Source: Bacillota bacterium
GTDB lineage: Bacteria > Bacillota > Clostridia > Peptostreptococcales > Anaerovoracaceae
DNA length: 25,579 nucleotides
NCBI GenBank assembly: GCA_016302545.1
Contig: JAEDNK010000007.1
Location: 1-25,579 of the forward strand
Reading direction: 5' to 3'
The notes under the pieces are model-generated. The model did not search any database, had not been told where the DNA came from, and was given only the letters and a program-made list of their open reading frames with translations. Positions 1-6,756 of this stretch are shown one piece after another; position 1 is the first letter of the stretch, and each line of letters opens with the position of its first letter. A program made the translations under genes and the position numbers.

Positions 1-1179
1 ATTATTCAGAATGACATCCCCATTAAAGATCACCCTGTTGGTATCCGCATCGTAGGTCACTTTATCATAATCTTTTTCCGCAAGCGCACTTTTGAGCCAG
101 ATTGGCAGATCGGTGGAAATGCGGTTGGAGCTGAGGCTCTGACCGCTACTGTTCACCGCCCGAACCCGGTAATAATATGTAGTATCCGGCGAAATACCTT
201 TGCCGCTAACCTTAAAACTGGTCACTTTCCCAACTTCCTTGTTGTTATAATCTGCCAGTATATGGGTAAATTTTCGATCCGTCGCCACATCCAGCCTGTA
301 ATCGGTAGCATCCTGCACGACATCCCAGTTGGCAGTAAATTCTCCGGAGGTTTCACCTTCCTCTTTCGTCGCCTTAGTAGCTACTGGAGCAGCCGGTACT
401 CCCGAAGGGGTCGCGCCGGTCACTGCGAAGATACCGCAGTATAATCCGCTGACATAGTTATCATCAGTATTTTTGCCTGCCAAATTAAAAGTAATGGATT
501 TTAGCAGTTTCTGCGGATCAGCTGAAATGGTAGCAGACTGAAGAATAGGACCACCAGTGCTATCCATCTTTCCGGTATAAGTGCCTCCACTATTTTCTTT
601 CCTCATGACCGGATAATACTTTTCCACACCATTGACATCTGTCAAATCATACCAATCATAGAGCCTGTAATCTGTTTTACCCTTTGTCCCATCAGTGTAA
701 TTCAACTCCACTCTGAAACGGGCGTAATTACCCACGCCGGGGCCTCCGGCAGTAGCAAGGACATAGATTTTCTTATAGACTCCGATGGTTTGCAGATCCA
801 TCGTAACACTTGTGCATTCTGAATGGAGCCAGATGCAGTCATTTCCATCGTAGGCAGTCGCTTTATCTCCACCGGAAGTCAGCTGATAGGGTGTCTCTCC
901 ATCCGTAGTCAACCTGCCGTCTACAGGAAGTCCCCCTTTACCTTCATTGCGGTTGCTGTCCTGAGCATAAAAGGCAGCACTTCTATCCAGCGTTATGTTG
1001 TTCGACCAGTCTTCTGTCATGCCCCAGATTGCGTTGCCATTGAGGGATTTGCTGTCGATCTCCAAAGTCTGATACTGCAATTCTCCCGCAAACGCAGCTG
1101 ACGGAACCATCGATATAATAATCGCAAGACTGAGCAGCAATGTAAGGAGCCTCCCCCTTGATTTTTTTCTTTTCTTCAT
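1..1179 (-). CDS. Secreted fibronectin type III surface protein (3' part beyond window)
   Basis: The minus strand is open for 393 codons from an ATG at 1179 to the window edge, so the C-terminus is missing. An AAAGGAG ribosome site lies at 1189-1195. Residues 1-31 form a signal peptide: a Lys/Arg-rich start, a Leu/Ile core and a likely cleavage after SAAFA. About 220 residues follow that I do not recognise; they contain many Gly, Thr and aromatic residues, as expected of an extracellular beta domain. Residues from about 262 to 345 look like a fibronectin type III domain: the FTANWDVV strand, ATDYRLDVATD, then TTYYYRVRAVNSSGQS, the usual end of an FN3 fold. The protein is therefore exported and probably binds the cell surface, matrix or glycans; the ligand is unknown. 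The promoter upstream has an unusual repeat pair (1249-1281). It may be a larger multidomain adhesin or carbohydrate-binding protein. Confidence 0.85.
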   Translation of the reverse strand, partial: MKKRKKSRGRLLTLLLSLAIIISMVPSAAFAGELQYQTLEIDSKSLNGNAIWGMTEDWSNNITLDRSAAFYAQDSNRNEGKGGLPVDGRLTTDGETPYQLTSGGDKATAYDGNDCIWLHSECTSVTMDLQTIGVYKKIYVLATAGGPGVGNYARFRVELNYTDGTKGKTDYRLYDWYDLTDVNGVEKYYPVMRKENSGGTYTGKMDSTGGPILQSATISADPQKLLKSITFNLAGKNTDDNYVSGLYCGIFAVTGATPSGVPAAPVATKATKEEGETSGEFTANWDVVQDATDYRLDVATDRKFTHILADYNNKEVGKVTSFKVSGKGISPDTTYYYRVRAVNSSGQSLSSNRISTDLPIWLKSALAEKDYDKVTYDADTNRVIFNGDVILNN

Positions 1180-1248
1180 TACGTTCCACTCCTTTAAACT
1201 TAAATATCAATTTTCATTTCGTTTTCTTTTCTTATCAACTTTTTTTAT

Positions 1249-1281
1249 ATTATACTCCAGCCCGGACAACCGGAGGACAAC
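1249..1281 (-). promoter_or_regulatory. Promoter with SARP-like heptamer direct repeats
   Basis: Read on the minus strand, a perfect TATAAT (-10) at 1249-1254 lies about 62 bp upstream of the FN3 gene start. No -35 consensus is found at the normal distance. Instead two exact GTTGTCC heptamers (1275-1281 and 1264-1270) sit 11 bp apart, and the nearer one ends 9 bp before the -10. This matches the geometry of SARP operators in Streptomyces (heptamers with an 11-bp period about 8 bp from the -10). The activator role is inferred. The gap 1180-1529 holds only this promoter, the FN3 gene's ribosome site and the divergent promoter at 1409-1437. Confidence 0.5.
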
Positions 1282-1408
1282 AGGAGCGGCAGATTTCGAC
1301 TTTTTTCTTGTATTTTTTTGTGCACATTAAAAAAACTCCCTGAGATATCAGCTGCAGTTCAATTATGATATTTGAGGCGGCTCTTTTCAATAATTTTCCA
1401 CAAACCCC

Positions 1409-1437
1409 TTGAACTGGTAATTGATATGTGATATAGT
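1409..1437 (+). promoter_or_regulatory. Sigma-A promoter of the Rpn-family gene
   Basis: TTGAAC (1409-1414) and TATAGT (1432-1437) are separated by exactly 17 bp. Transcription would start near 1444, giving a leader of about 86 nt before the TTG start at 1530. An upstream in-frame ATG at 1449 lies only about five bases after the predicted transcript start and has no ribosome site, which argues against it as the start codon. Confidence 0.65.
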
Positions 1438-1529
1438 AAAAACATCTCATGAAATCCATTTTATTACATTTAACGGGAGTATCTCATGCCGGCTATCCTG
1501 CTGCAATCTTGTTTCAAAGGAGGAGCACA

Positions 1530-2417
1530 TTGAAAAATACAAAAAACCCGAAAAAACCAGATGCCACTGAAATCAAATACCCTTTCAGCAATCAGCTGAT
1601 CTTCGCTCTCGTAATGGAAGACGAGCAGCTGTGCAAGGAGCTTCTTGAACGAATTTTCCGGGGGCAGCACATCAAAGAGGTAAAAATCCTCGACAAGGTA
1701 TCCGCCAAATCCGAGGCCAGCATCGTCACCGGAGTGTCATCAAAGTCCGTCCGCATGGATGTCCTCTTTGAGGATCGCACATCATGGTTCAACATCGAAA
1801 TGCAGGTGGAAAACCGAAAGGACCTTCCATTTCGCAGCCGCTACTACAGTGCGGCGCTGGATGTCAGAAACCTGAAAAAAGGCGCAGAATACACTTCGCT
1901 CAATCCAAGCTACATAATCTTTATCTGCCAGTTCGACCCCTTTGGCAGAGATGAGGCCCTCTACTTCTTTCAGCGCATGGATCCGCAAAAATCCTTGCCA
2001 CTTGGGGATGAGTCGTATATAATAGTGTTAAACACAAGGTGCAGCCGCAAGGTGCCAGACAGCCTTAAAGCCATCTTTGACTACATCAACGAGGGCAAGG
2101 TCAGCACAGACGATGGTTTCATCGGCAAAATCCACAATGAAGTGGTGGCACTTCAGCAGGACGAGGAGGTGGCTCAGATCATGACAATGGAAGAAGAATA
2201 CGAAAGACGGAATACCGCCGCCAGACGGGAAGGTCTTGAGCAAGGGCTTGAGCAGGGCCGCGCCGAGGGCGAGGCTGCCGGAATCAAAAAAGGCCGCGCC
2301 GAGGGCGAGGCTGCTGCCACCTTGAAGCTGGCGCGGGTCATGAAGGCAAAAGGGCTGGACACAGGAGCAATCGCTGAAATCACCGCACTGAGCGCGGAGG
2401 AGATCGACAAGCTGTAA
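1530..2417 (+). CDS. Rpn family PD-(D/E)XK nuclease / putative transposase
   Basis: This 295-residue protein belongs to the Rpn/PDDEXK family of recombination-promoting nucleases, related to the transposase_31-like group; E. coli RpnA is a DNA endonuclease that promotes RecA-independent recombination. The nuclease core is visible: Asp77 in SVRMDVLFED, then Glu90 and Gln92 in FNIEMQ, followed by the conserved KKGAEYTSLNPSYIIFIC segment (about 116-133). The charged C-terminus (about 222-262) has EGLEQGLEQGRAEGE-type repeats, typical of the family and probably helical. I chose the TTG at 1530 because AAAGGAGG lies just upstream and the first residues then match family N-termini. It stands alone with its own promoter, as these mobile-like genes usually do. 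Whether it moves DNA or acts in defence is not shown. Confidence 0.85.
   Translation: MKNTKNPKKPDATEIKYPFSNQLIFALVMEDEQLCKELLERIFRGQHIKEVKILDKVSAKSEASIVTGVSSKSVRMDVLFEDRTSWFNIEMQVENRKDLPFRSRYYSAALDVRNLKKGAEYTSLNPSYIIFICQFDPFGRDEALYFFQRMDPQKSLPLGDESYIIVLNTRCSRKVPDSLKAIFDYINEGKVSTDDGFIGKIHNEVVALQQDEEVAQIMTMEEEYERRNTAARREGLEQGLEQGRAEGEAAGIKKGRAEGEAAATLKLARVMKAKGLDTGAIAEITALSAEEIDKL
2256..2314 (+). repeat. In-frame 23-bp direct repeat in the Rpn gene
   Basis: A 23-bp sequence is repeated exactly at 2256-2278 and 2292-2314, a period of 36 bp or 12 codons. It encodes two GRAEGEAA units in the helical C-terminal tail. Such repeats can change copy number by slippage without breaking the frame. Confidence 0.9.
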
Positions 2418-2524
2418 CTGATATATGTATGTTAGAATGTGTAAAATCCGCGGGTATTTAGGGCAAGAAACCGCCGGTTATACAGAACTTTTTATTTGGC
2501 GGCATCCGGTGCGAAATGCCCGAT

Positions 2525-3325
2525 TTATTTATCATCCCTGCGCACCATCTGCTCGTAACGGCCCACGGTGACTTCTGCCCATGAGTATTCGCTCATGTAT
2601 TCCCCCAGATATGCGTTTACGGCCATAGGCTCCATCTTTTCCAAATCATAGGCATCGCAGCTGACCTTGTTCACATCCAATGCCAGGTTGTTGCGGCTCT
2701 TTATGAGAATGTCCTCGGCACCTTTATCCCGGAGAAGCGCCCTGAGCTGCGAAACCGTGGCTGTCACATTATTTTTGAGCTTCGTATCATAGCTCTCATT
2801 TTCCCAGAGTGTGGCAGCAATCTGCTCTGTGGTGACAAAGGCTCCGTGCCTGTCCACAAGAAATGCAAAAAGCTCCTTTGTTTTTTTCCTGCTAAACACA
2901 ATGGGCTTTCCGTCCACAAAAACCTGAAAATTCCCGAAGGTCTGAATTCGCACTCTCTCCTTTTCAGTGACAGGTCTTCTGAGTTCTGCCAGCTCTTTCT
3001 TTACCTTTTCTGCGGTAATTGGCTTTGTCAGGTATCCGCTGGCATGGAGTTCAAAGGCTGAATCGCGATATTCACCGAAACCGGTGGCAAAGATTATGTT
3101 AACATCAGGATTTTTATTCTTCAGTCGGCGGGCAAGCTCAACTCCGCTGATATCCGCCATTTCCACATCGAGAAAGGCCACATCTACAGGATTTTCTTCG
3201 GCATATTCCAGCGCATCTTCTGCGTAAAGAAACTCTTTTACCTCAGACCCGGGAGCCGCTTCTTTTATGGCTGCTATAAGTGCTTTAAGTGCCAGTCTTT
3301 CATCATCAACTGCAATCATGTTCAT
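2525..3325 (-). CDS. Response regulator with SARP/OmpR-like winged-helix output
   Basis: This is a 266-residue cytoplasmic response regulator. Residues 1 to about 115 are a receiver domain: acidic pair Asp7-Asp8 (AVDDE), phosphoacceptor Asp53 (FLDVEM), Thr81 and Lys101 (LTKP). Residues from about 125 to 225 form a winged helix of the Trans_reg_C/SARP type, beginning VRIQTFGNFQVFVDGKPI and containing the SRKKTKELFAFLV and ATVSQLRALL helices; a short tail follows. Most partners of LytS-like kinases have a LytTR output domain, so this output is less usual. The ATG overlaps the kinase stop codon in ATGA, so the two are translationally coupled. Phosphorylation by the neighbouring kinase is inferred from this. 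Likely targets are nearby promoters with direct repeats, including the divergent amidase gene; this is not shown by sequence. Confidence 0.88.
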   Translation of the reverse strand: MNMIAVDDERLALKALIAAIKEAAPGSEVKEFLYAEDALEYAEENPVDVAFLDVEMADISGVELARRLKNKNPDVNIIFATGFGEYRDSAFELHASGYLTKPITAEKVKKELAELRRPVTEKERVRIQTFGNFQVFVDGKPIVFSRKKTKELFAFLVDRHGAFVTTEQIAATLWENESYDTKLKNNVTATVSQLRALLRDKGAEDILIKSRNNLALDVNKVSCDAYDLEKMEPMAVNAYLGEYMSEYSWAEVTVGRYEQMVRRDDK

Positions 3326-4662
3326 GACCTGTCATCCTCCCTTTGCTTCGGAATAGTAACCACAGCTGTAGTTCCAATATCTTTTTCACTTGTTATGGCA
3401 AGACTTCCTTCCGTCATTGCCTTAATCCTCTCTCTTACATTTTTAATGCCCACATGGAGTCTGCCGTCACTGTCATAGTTTAGGGTGTCGAATCCCTTTC
3501 CTGTATCTGTCACCGTTACCACGTATGCGGACTTTGTTTCTCTTGTAGACAGAGTAAGCGTGCCTCCGCCACGCTTTTTGGTCACACCGTGCTTTACCGC
3601 GTTTTCTACCAGAGGCTGCACAGTCAGCGGAGGCACTTTAAAGTTGGTCGTTTCAACATCATAGACTATTTTGAGAGTATCACCGAAGCGTATTTTTTCA
3701 AGGTCAAGATATGTCTTAATGTGCTCGTATTCCTTTTCAAAAGGTATGAGTCTCCTCTGCTCCAGGGAATCCATATTGTTTCTCAGGTAGTCGGAAAATT
3801 TGTCTATGGTCTGCTGAGCAGCCGCAGGATTGCTGCCGCACAGGTAATATATGGAGTTCAGCACATTGAACAAAAAATGTGGCTGAAGCTGGCTAAGCAT
3901 AATTGAAATGCGGCTTTCGGCAAGCTCTCTTTCACTCTCTGCCAGTTCCCTCTCCTTCTCGGCTAATTTCAGTTCATTTTCTGCAAGCTGCCTCGTAAGC
4001 TCACCGTGAAAAAGTATGTAAATGAGAATCAGAGACAAGGTAGTTGCCAAATAAAGGGGTGTAGGGTTCCAATATGGCAGAGCGAACATAGCAATTATGG
4101 GAAACAGGCTGAAGGAAATGAGAGTCAGAATACCCTTTGTTTTAAGATATCTGCCATAAAATATCACCATCAGCATCTCTGACAGAAGAGTCAGCACATC
4201 CACAGCATCTACCAGGAAGTACATGGGGCCGTCATGGTACATACCCTTTTCATCGAAATAAAAGAACATACCGTTAAATACCGAAATAAAAATCAGTACA
4301 ATAAACACTCCGCAGATAAATGCTATGGCATCTGCATATTTACGGGACGCCTGTGCCCTTTCCCTTACAAAGGCCACAAGGCAGTATACATAAAGGGCAT
4401 TAAGCGCTGCTCCCAAGCCGAAGGACATGAAAGCGCATAGCTTCAAAAGTCCCAGGTGTTCTGCTGAACCCAGAAAATACCATAATCCTGCCTCACCGAT
4501 GAGCATCAGGAAAGCCGCTATAAGAAGTGATATAAAAAACTTCATAAACTGCCTGTTTCTGGTGCGGTCAGTAGCAGAACCAACGAGAAGTACCAGAGTT
4601 ACCAATGATGCAAAGAGAAGAAGACATACATTAGGCTCTACCATATACTGCAGCTTAGACAT
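3322..4662 (-). CDS. LytS/YehU-like membrane sensor histidine kinase
   Basis: This 446-residue kinase has an N-terminal membrane sensor of about seven hydrophobic segments (roughly 10-30, 40-63, 72-98, 110-133, 147-169, 178-196 and 201-218) and little extracellular sequence. A charged coiled coil (about 221-252) with a seven-residue LAESERE repeat leads to the His_kinase domain, with phospho-accepting His262 in LQPHFLFNVLNSI. The ATPase domain shows the N box (PLVENAVKHG, Asn354) and the G box (DTGKGFD, Asp386). This is the architecture of the LytS/NatK group. The start is ATG 4662, preceded by GAGAGGATG. It is co-transcribed with the response regulator, with a 4-bp overlap. The signal is unknown; related kinases sense envelope state, metabolites or peptides. 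Confidence 0.92.
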   Translation of the reverse strand: MSKLQYMVEPNVCLLLFASLVTLVLLVGSATDRTRNRQFMKFFISLLIAAFLMLIGEAGLWYFLGSAEHLGLLKLCAFMSFGLGAALNALYVYCLVAFVRERAQASRKYADAIAFICGVFIVLIFISVFNGMFFYFDEKGMYHDGPMYFLVDAVDVLTLLSEMLMVIFYGRYLKTKGILTLISFSLFPIIAMFALPYWNPTPLYLATTLSLILIYILFHGELTRQLAENELKLAEKERELAESERELAESRISIMLSQLQPHFLFNVLNSIYYLCGSNPAAAQQTIDKFSDYLRNNMDSLEQRRLIPFEKEYEHIKTYLDLEKIRFGDTLKIVYDVETTNFKVPPLTVQPLVENAVKHGVTKKRGGGTLTLSTRETKSAYVVTVTDTGKGFDTLNYDSDGRLHVGIKNVRERIKAMTEGSLAITSEKDIGTTAVVTIPKQREDDRS

Positions 4663-4683
4663 TTGTTCATCCTCTCTTTCCTT

Positions 4684-4698
4684 CGGACTGTCTGTCCG
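4684..4698 (-). promoter_or_regulatory. Short palindrome in the kinase gene leader
   Basis: A perfect CGGAC/GTCCG inverted repeat with a 5-bp centre lies between the predicted transcript start (near 4709) and the ribosome site of the kinase gene. It could be an operator or a small leader hairpin. Function is not shown. Confidence 0.4.
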
Positions 4699-4715
4699 CC
4701 GTCTATTTGAAATAC

Positions 4716-4744
4716 ATTATAGCTTGATGGACATTTTTATTCAA
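4716..4744 (-). promoter_or_regulatory. Sigma-A promoter of the kinase-regulator operon
   Basis: On the minus strand TTGAAT (4739-4744) and a perfect TATAAT (4716-4721) are 17 bp apart. The predicted transcript has a leader of about 47 nt. Confidence 0.75.
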
Positions 4745-4800
4745 GTTTTTTCAAAACCTCCGTAAATATTCTTTAATTGTTCTGAAAGTCTGCTTACTCA

Positions 4801-4844
4801 AAATGAAACAAAATGAAACAAAATGTTTCCCTGCAGCATAGAAT
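4801..4844 (+). promoter_or_regulatory. Tandem repeats and -10 box upstream of the amidase gene
   Basis: Two perfect tandem copies of AAATGAAACA (4801-4820) are followed by AAATGTTTCC (4821-4830). Seen as heptamers, ATGAAAC, ATGAAAC and ATGTTTC recur every 10 bp, and the last ends 9 bp before a TAGAAT -10-like box (4839-4844). The second and third units also form an inverted repeat, GAAAC/GTTTC, at 4815-4829. No -35 consensus is present, so this may be an activator-dependent promoter. The site lies between two divergent transcription units, and the adjacent SARP-type response regulator is the obvious candidate to bind it; this is inference. Confidence 0.5.
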
Positions 4845-4909
4845 AAATAGTATTATTATAGCATTGTAATATTACGGCAATATTGCAATTAAATCAGGGA
4901 GGTATTAAA

Positions 4910-5452
4910 ATGGCCAGTATTTACCTTAGCCCCTCGACGCAGGAATACAATCAGTTTGTTACAGGCGGAACTGAGGAGTATTATACCAATCTTATTGCAG
5001 ATGCAATGGTTCCTTATCTCAGAGCCAGCGGCATTGATTTTACTCGAAATAATCCGGGCGGGACGGTGGTTGATTCCATAAACGCGTCCAATGCGGGAAA
5101 TTACGACCTTCATCTTGCCATCCACACCAATGCGGCGCCGGAAAATCTGGCGGGCATGATTCAGGGTCCAAATGTATACTACTATCGTGACAGCAGCCGT
5201 GGTCGGGCGGCGGCGGAGGTCTTCGCCAACAATCTCAAGCTCATCTACCCTCACCCCGAGCTTGTGAAGGTTATTCCGACTACATCTCTCGCCGAACTTC
5301 GCCGTACCCGCGCTGTCGCTGTCCTGGTGGAAGTGGCCTATCACGATAACGTGGAGGATGCAAATTGGATTACATCTAATATCGAACAGATTGGAGAAAA
5401 CCTGGCGCTTTCCACAGCCGATGTGCTGGGTGTGCCGTTCGTGGAGCCGTAG
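4910..5452 (+). CDS. Amidase_3-like N-acetylmuramoyl-L-alanine amidase
   Basis: This 180-residue single-domain protein resembles the Amidase_3 zinc amidases, which cut the bond between muramic acid and L-alanine in peptidoglycan. Family landmarks are TEEYYTNLIADAMVPYL (Glu22/Glu23 region), DLHLAIHTNAAP (zinc ligand His72), GPNVYYYRDSSRGRAAAE and VLVEVAYHDN (catalytic-type Glu141). The N-terminal zinc histidine of the classical PGHGG motif is not there; the segment reads IYLSPSTQEYN. I see no signal peptide or wall-binding domain, so it would act inside the cell or spore, or after lysis or non-classical release. ATG 4910 is preferred to the in-frame TTG at 4883 because GGGAGG lies just upstream. 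It is divergent from the kinase-regulator pair, which suggests shared regulation. Confidence 0.8.
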   Translation: MASIYLSPSTQEYNQFVTGGTEEYYTNLIADAMVPYLRASGIDFTRNNPGGTVVDSINASNAGNYDLHLAIHTNAAPENLAGMIQGPNVYYYRDSSRGRAAAEVFANNLKLIYPHPELVKVIPTTSLAELRRTRAVAVLVEVAYHDNVEDANWITSNIEQIGENLALSTADVLGVPFVEP

Positions 5453-5467
5453 AAGGCGCCTCGGGCC

Positions 5468-5528
5468 GGCAGTGTGACCCCCGGCGCGCAGTGCAATCCC
5501 GGGCGGCAGTGTGACCCCCGGCGCGCAG
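5468..5528 (+). repeat. GC-rich tandem repeat at the outer edge of inverted repeat A
   Basis: A 24-bp GC-rich core starting GGCAGTGTGACC occurs exactly at 5468-5491 and 5505-5528, a 37-bp period. The second copy abuts the 221-bp repeat. The composition contrasts sharply with the AT-rich repeat that follows. The amidase stop is only 15 bp upstream, and I see no separate terminator before the array. The gap 5453-5771 is filled by this array and inverted repeat A. Confidence 0.9.
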
Positions 5529-5749
5529 GCACTTTATGCAAAATTTTCCGGCGAAACCCGCAAACCGTTGAAATTAAATTTAAAATCAGAAAAAAACTTG
5601 TGTCAATCGGATGCAGAGCGCTGTTTTTTTGCAAAAAACAGCGCTTTTTTGCCTTTAAACAGCCGCGTATCCCTGACCCTCTGAAATTTTTTTCTGACTC
5701 CAATACTTTTTATGCGGGTTCCAGCGATTGGTCGGAAAAAAATGAATAA
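5529..5749 (+). repeat. 221-bp inverted repeat, copy A
   Basis: Base-by-base comparison shows that 5529-5749 is an exact reverse complement of 6757-6977, with no mismatch or gap over 221 bp, including several A/T runs of six or seven. Identity stops abruptly at both ends. The unit starts GCACTTTATGC, contains a strong hairpin terminator near its centre, and ends GAAAAAAATGAATAA. It encodes no credible protein. Perfect identity implies recent duplication, ongoing gene conversion or a mobile origin. Confidence 0.97.
5617..5650 (+). terminator. Intrinsic terminator inside repeat A
   Basis: The arms AGCGCTGTTTTTT and AAAAAACAGCGCT pair over 13 bp around a 3-nt loop (5617-5645), and a T run (5645-5650) follows. 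It would stop rightward transcription from the amidase gene before it enters the nuclease-like gene. Confidence 0.85.
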
Positions 5750-5771
5750 AACACATGCAAAACCCTTGATA

Positions 5772-6602
5772 TCAGAATCTACTCACTGCCAAAGGAGCAA
5801 GCAGATTGTTCACTATCATACTTATTTCTGCACCGCAATATTCCCCACTTGGTCCATCACCGGTCACAATTAAGTTGTGGGGCTGATAAATTCCGTTTAT
5901 ATAGTATAATTGCATCCTTTCATTGTCTGCCTCAACATACTCCTGATTGTCCAGCATTTCCTTGTATTCCCAGTAAATCACAGTTCCGTCCGCCAGTATA
6001 ATGGTAAAATCCGGATACAACACATGCTTTTTACCCCATTTGTCGACGAGTACCAGTTTGCGCTCATAATAAAACTCAACTCCGGCAGCATAGAGAATTT
6101 CAGCGGTCATCGCTTCATTTTTTGAACGGGTCCAAAGCCCAAAGCTGGTGCTGTGCTTAAGATCCTCACGGCGAGTTGGTTTCTCCGACTGTGGAAAAGG
6201 ACGGTCCTTGTTCATTTTCATACGAAATCCTAGCCCTTTTGCAAGCTGCTCTCCTTTAAAAGGCTCAGGGATATCACGCAGAATACTTTCCGCATCGACT
6301 CTTTGATATTCCTTAATAATTTGGTTTAAAAGTTTAATATTCTTTTCAGTGCGTTCAGCTGCAAAGGTTCCCAAACCTTTTGCCTGAAGCATGCAGACCC
6401 TCCCCATTTCCTTTTCTGATTTTTTTCTTACATATTGTTTTTCTCCGCCGGTTTTTTCTTTTATGTAATAATTAGTATAACCTTTACTTGTTCTTTTGCA
6501 GAAAAGCTGCCCGTCATCCTTTATCCTTCGCAACGCATTGAATTGTCTCAAAAGATGCTTCTGAAATTTTAGTTCTGATTTTACAATATCCAAAAAGTTC
6601 AT
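5772..6602 (-). CDS. Orphan PD-(D/E)XK nuclease-like protein inside the inverted repeats
   Basis: This 276-residue soluble protein has no assigned function. I recognise it as like a widespread clostridial hypothetical family whose C-terminal half has restriction-endonuclease-fold motifs. Visible signals are SKNEAMTAEILYAAGVEF (Glu163), then LYPDFTIILADG (Asp198) and IYWEYKEMLD (Glu212, Lys214), which together give an E...PD...ExK arrangement, followed by YYINGIYQPHNLIVTGDG. In relatives as I remember them the last motif usually reads WEHFG, so the EYK form here looks more like a canonical active site. The basic N-terminal half (about 1-120) has helical stretches rich in Lys and Gln and may bind nucleic acid. 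The ATG at 6602 follows AGGAGGG (6611-6617). The gene has its own promoter, and the flanking repeats shield it from upstream transcription. Nuclease activity and substrate are inferred. Confidence 0.7.
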   Translation of the reverse strand: MNFLDIVKSELKFQKHLLRQFNALRRIKDDGQLFCKRTSKGYTNYYIKEKTGGEKQYVRKKSEKEMGRVCMLQAKGLGTFAAERTEKNIKLLNQIIKEYQRVDAESILRDIPEPFKGEQLAKGLGFRMKMNKDRPFPQSEKPTRREDLKHSTSFGLWTRSKNEAMTAEILYAAGVEFYYERKLVLVDKWGKKHVLYPDFTIILADGTVIYWEYKEMLDNQEYVEADNERMQLYYINGIYQPHNLIVTGDGPSGEYCGAEISMIVNNLLAPLAVSRF

Positions 6603-6627
6603 TTCGAAATCCCTCCTTTTTTGTAAG

Positions 6628-6656
6628 ATAATATCATATAGCATCAATATTTTCAA
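6628..6656 (-). promoter_or_regulatory. Sigma-A promoter of the nuclease-like gene
   Basis: On the minus strand TTGAAA (6651-6656) and TATTAT (6628-6633) are separated by 17 bp. The leader is about 19 nt and carries AGGAGGG. This supports the start at 6602 over an in-frame upstream codon at 6656, which lies inside the promoter. The stretch 6657-6756 is AT-rich spacer in which I see nothing else. Confidence 0.8.
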
Positions 6657-6756
6657 TACATTTTTTTACTTATTTTATATTATTTTTTGTTTCTTTGGTT
6701 TGGAGGGTTTTTGAAAGGCGTTTGCTGAATTCTAGCACCACATACGGCACGGCAGA

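Noticed and set aside
2418..2524. Possible bidirectional terminator between the Rpn gene and the response regulator gene
   Set aside because: CCGCC/GGCGG arms exist, but the stem is only about 5 bp with a loop over 20 nt and no clear T run after it.
4889..5344. Minus-strand open frame of 151 codons
   Set aside because: It is antisense to the amidase gene, which has a ribosome site and recognisable family motifs.
5474..5749. Open frame of about 91 codons reading through the GC-rich array and repeat A
   Set aside because: The frame shares its last 71 codons with one in repeat B only because the DNA is identical. It crosses a terminator hairpin, has no ribosome site, and its composition changes abruptly from GC-rich to Lys/Phe-rich.
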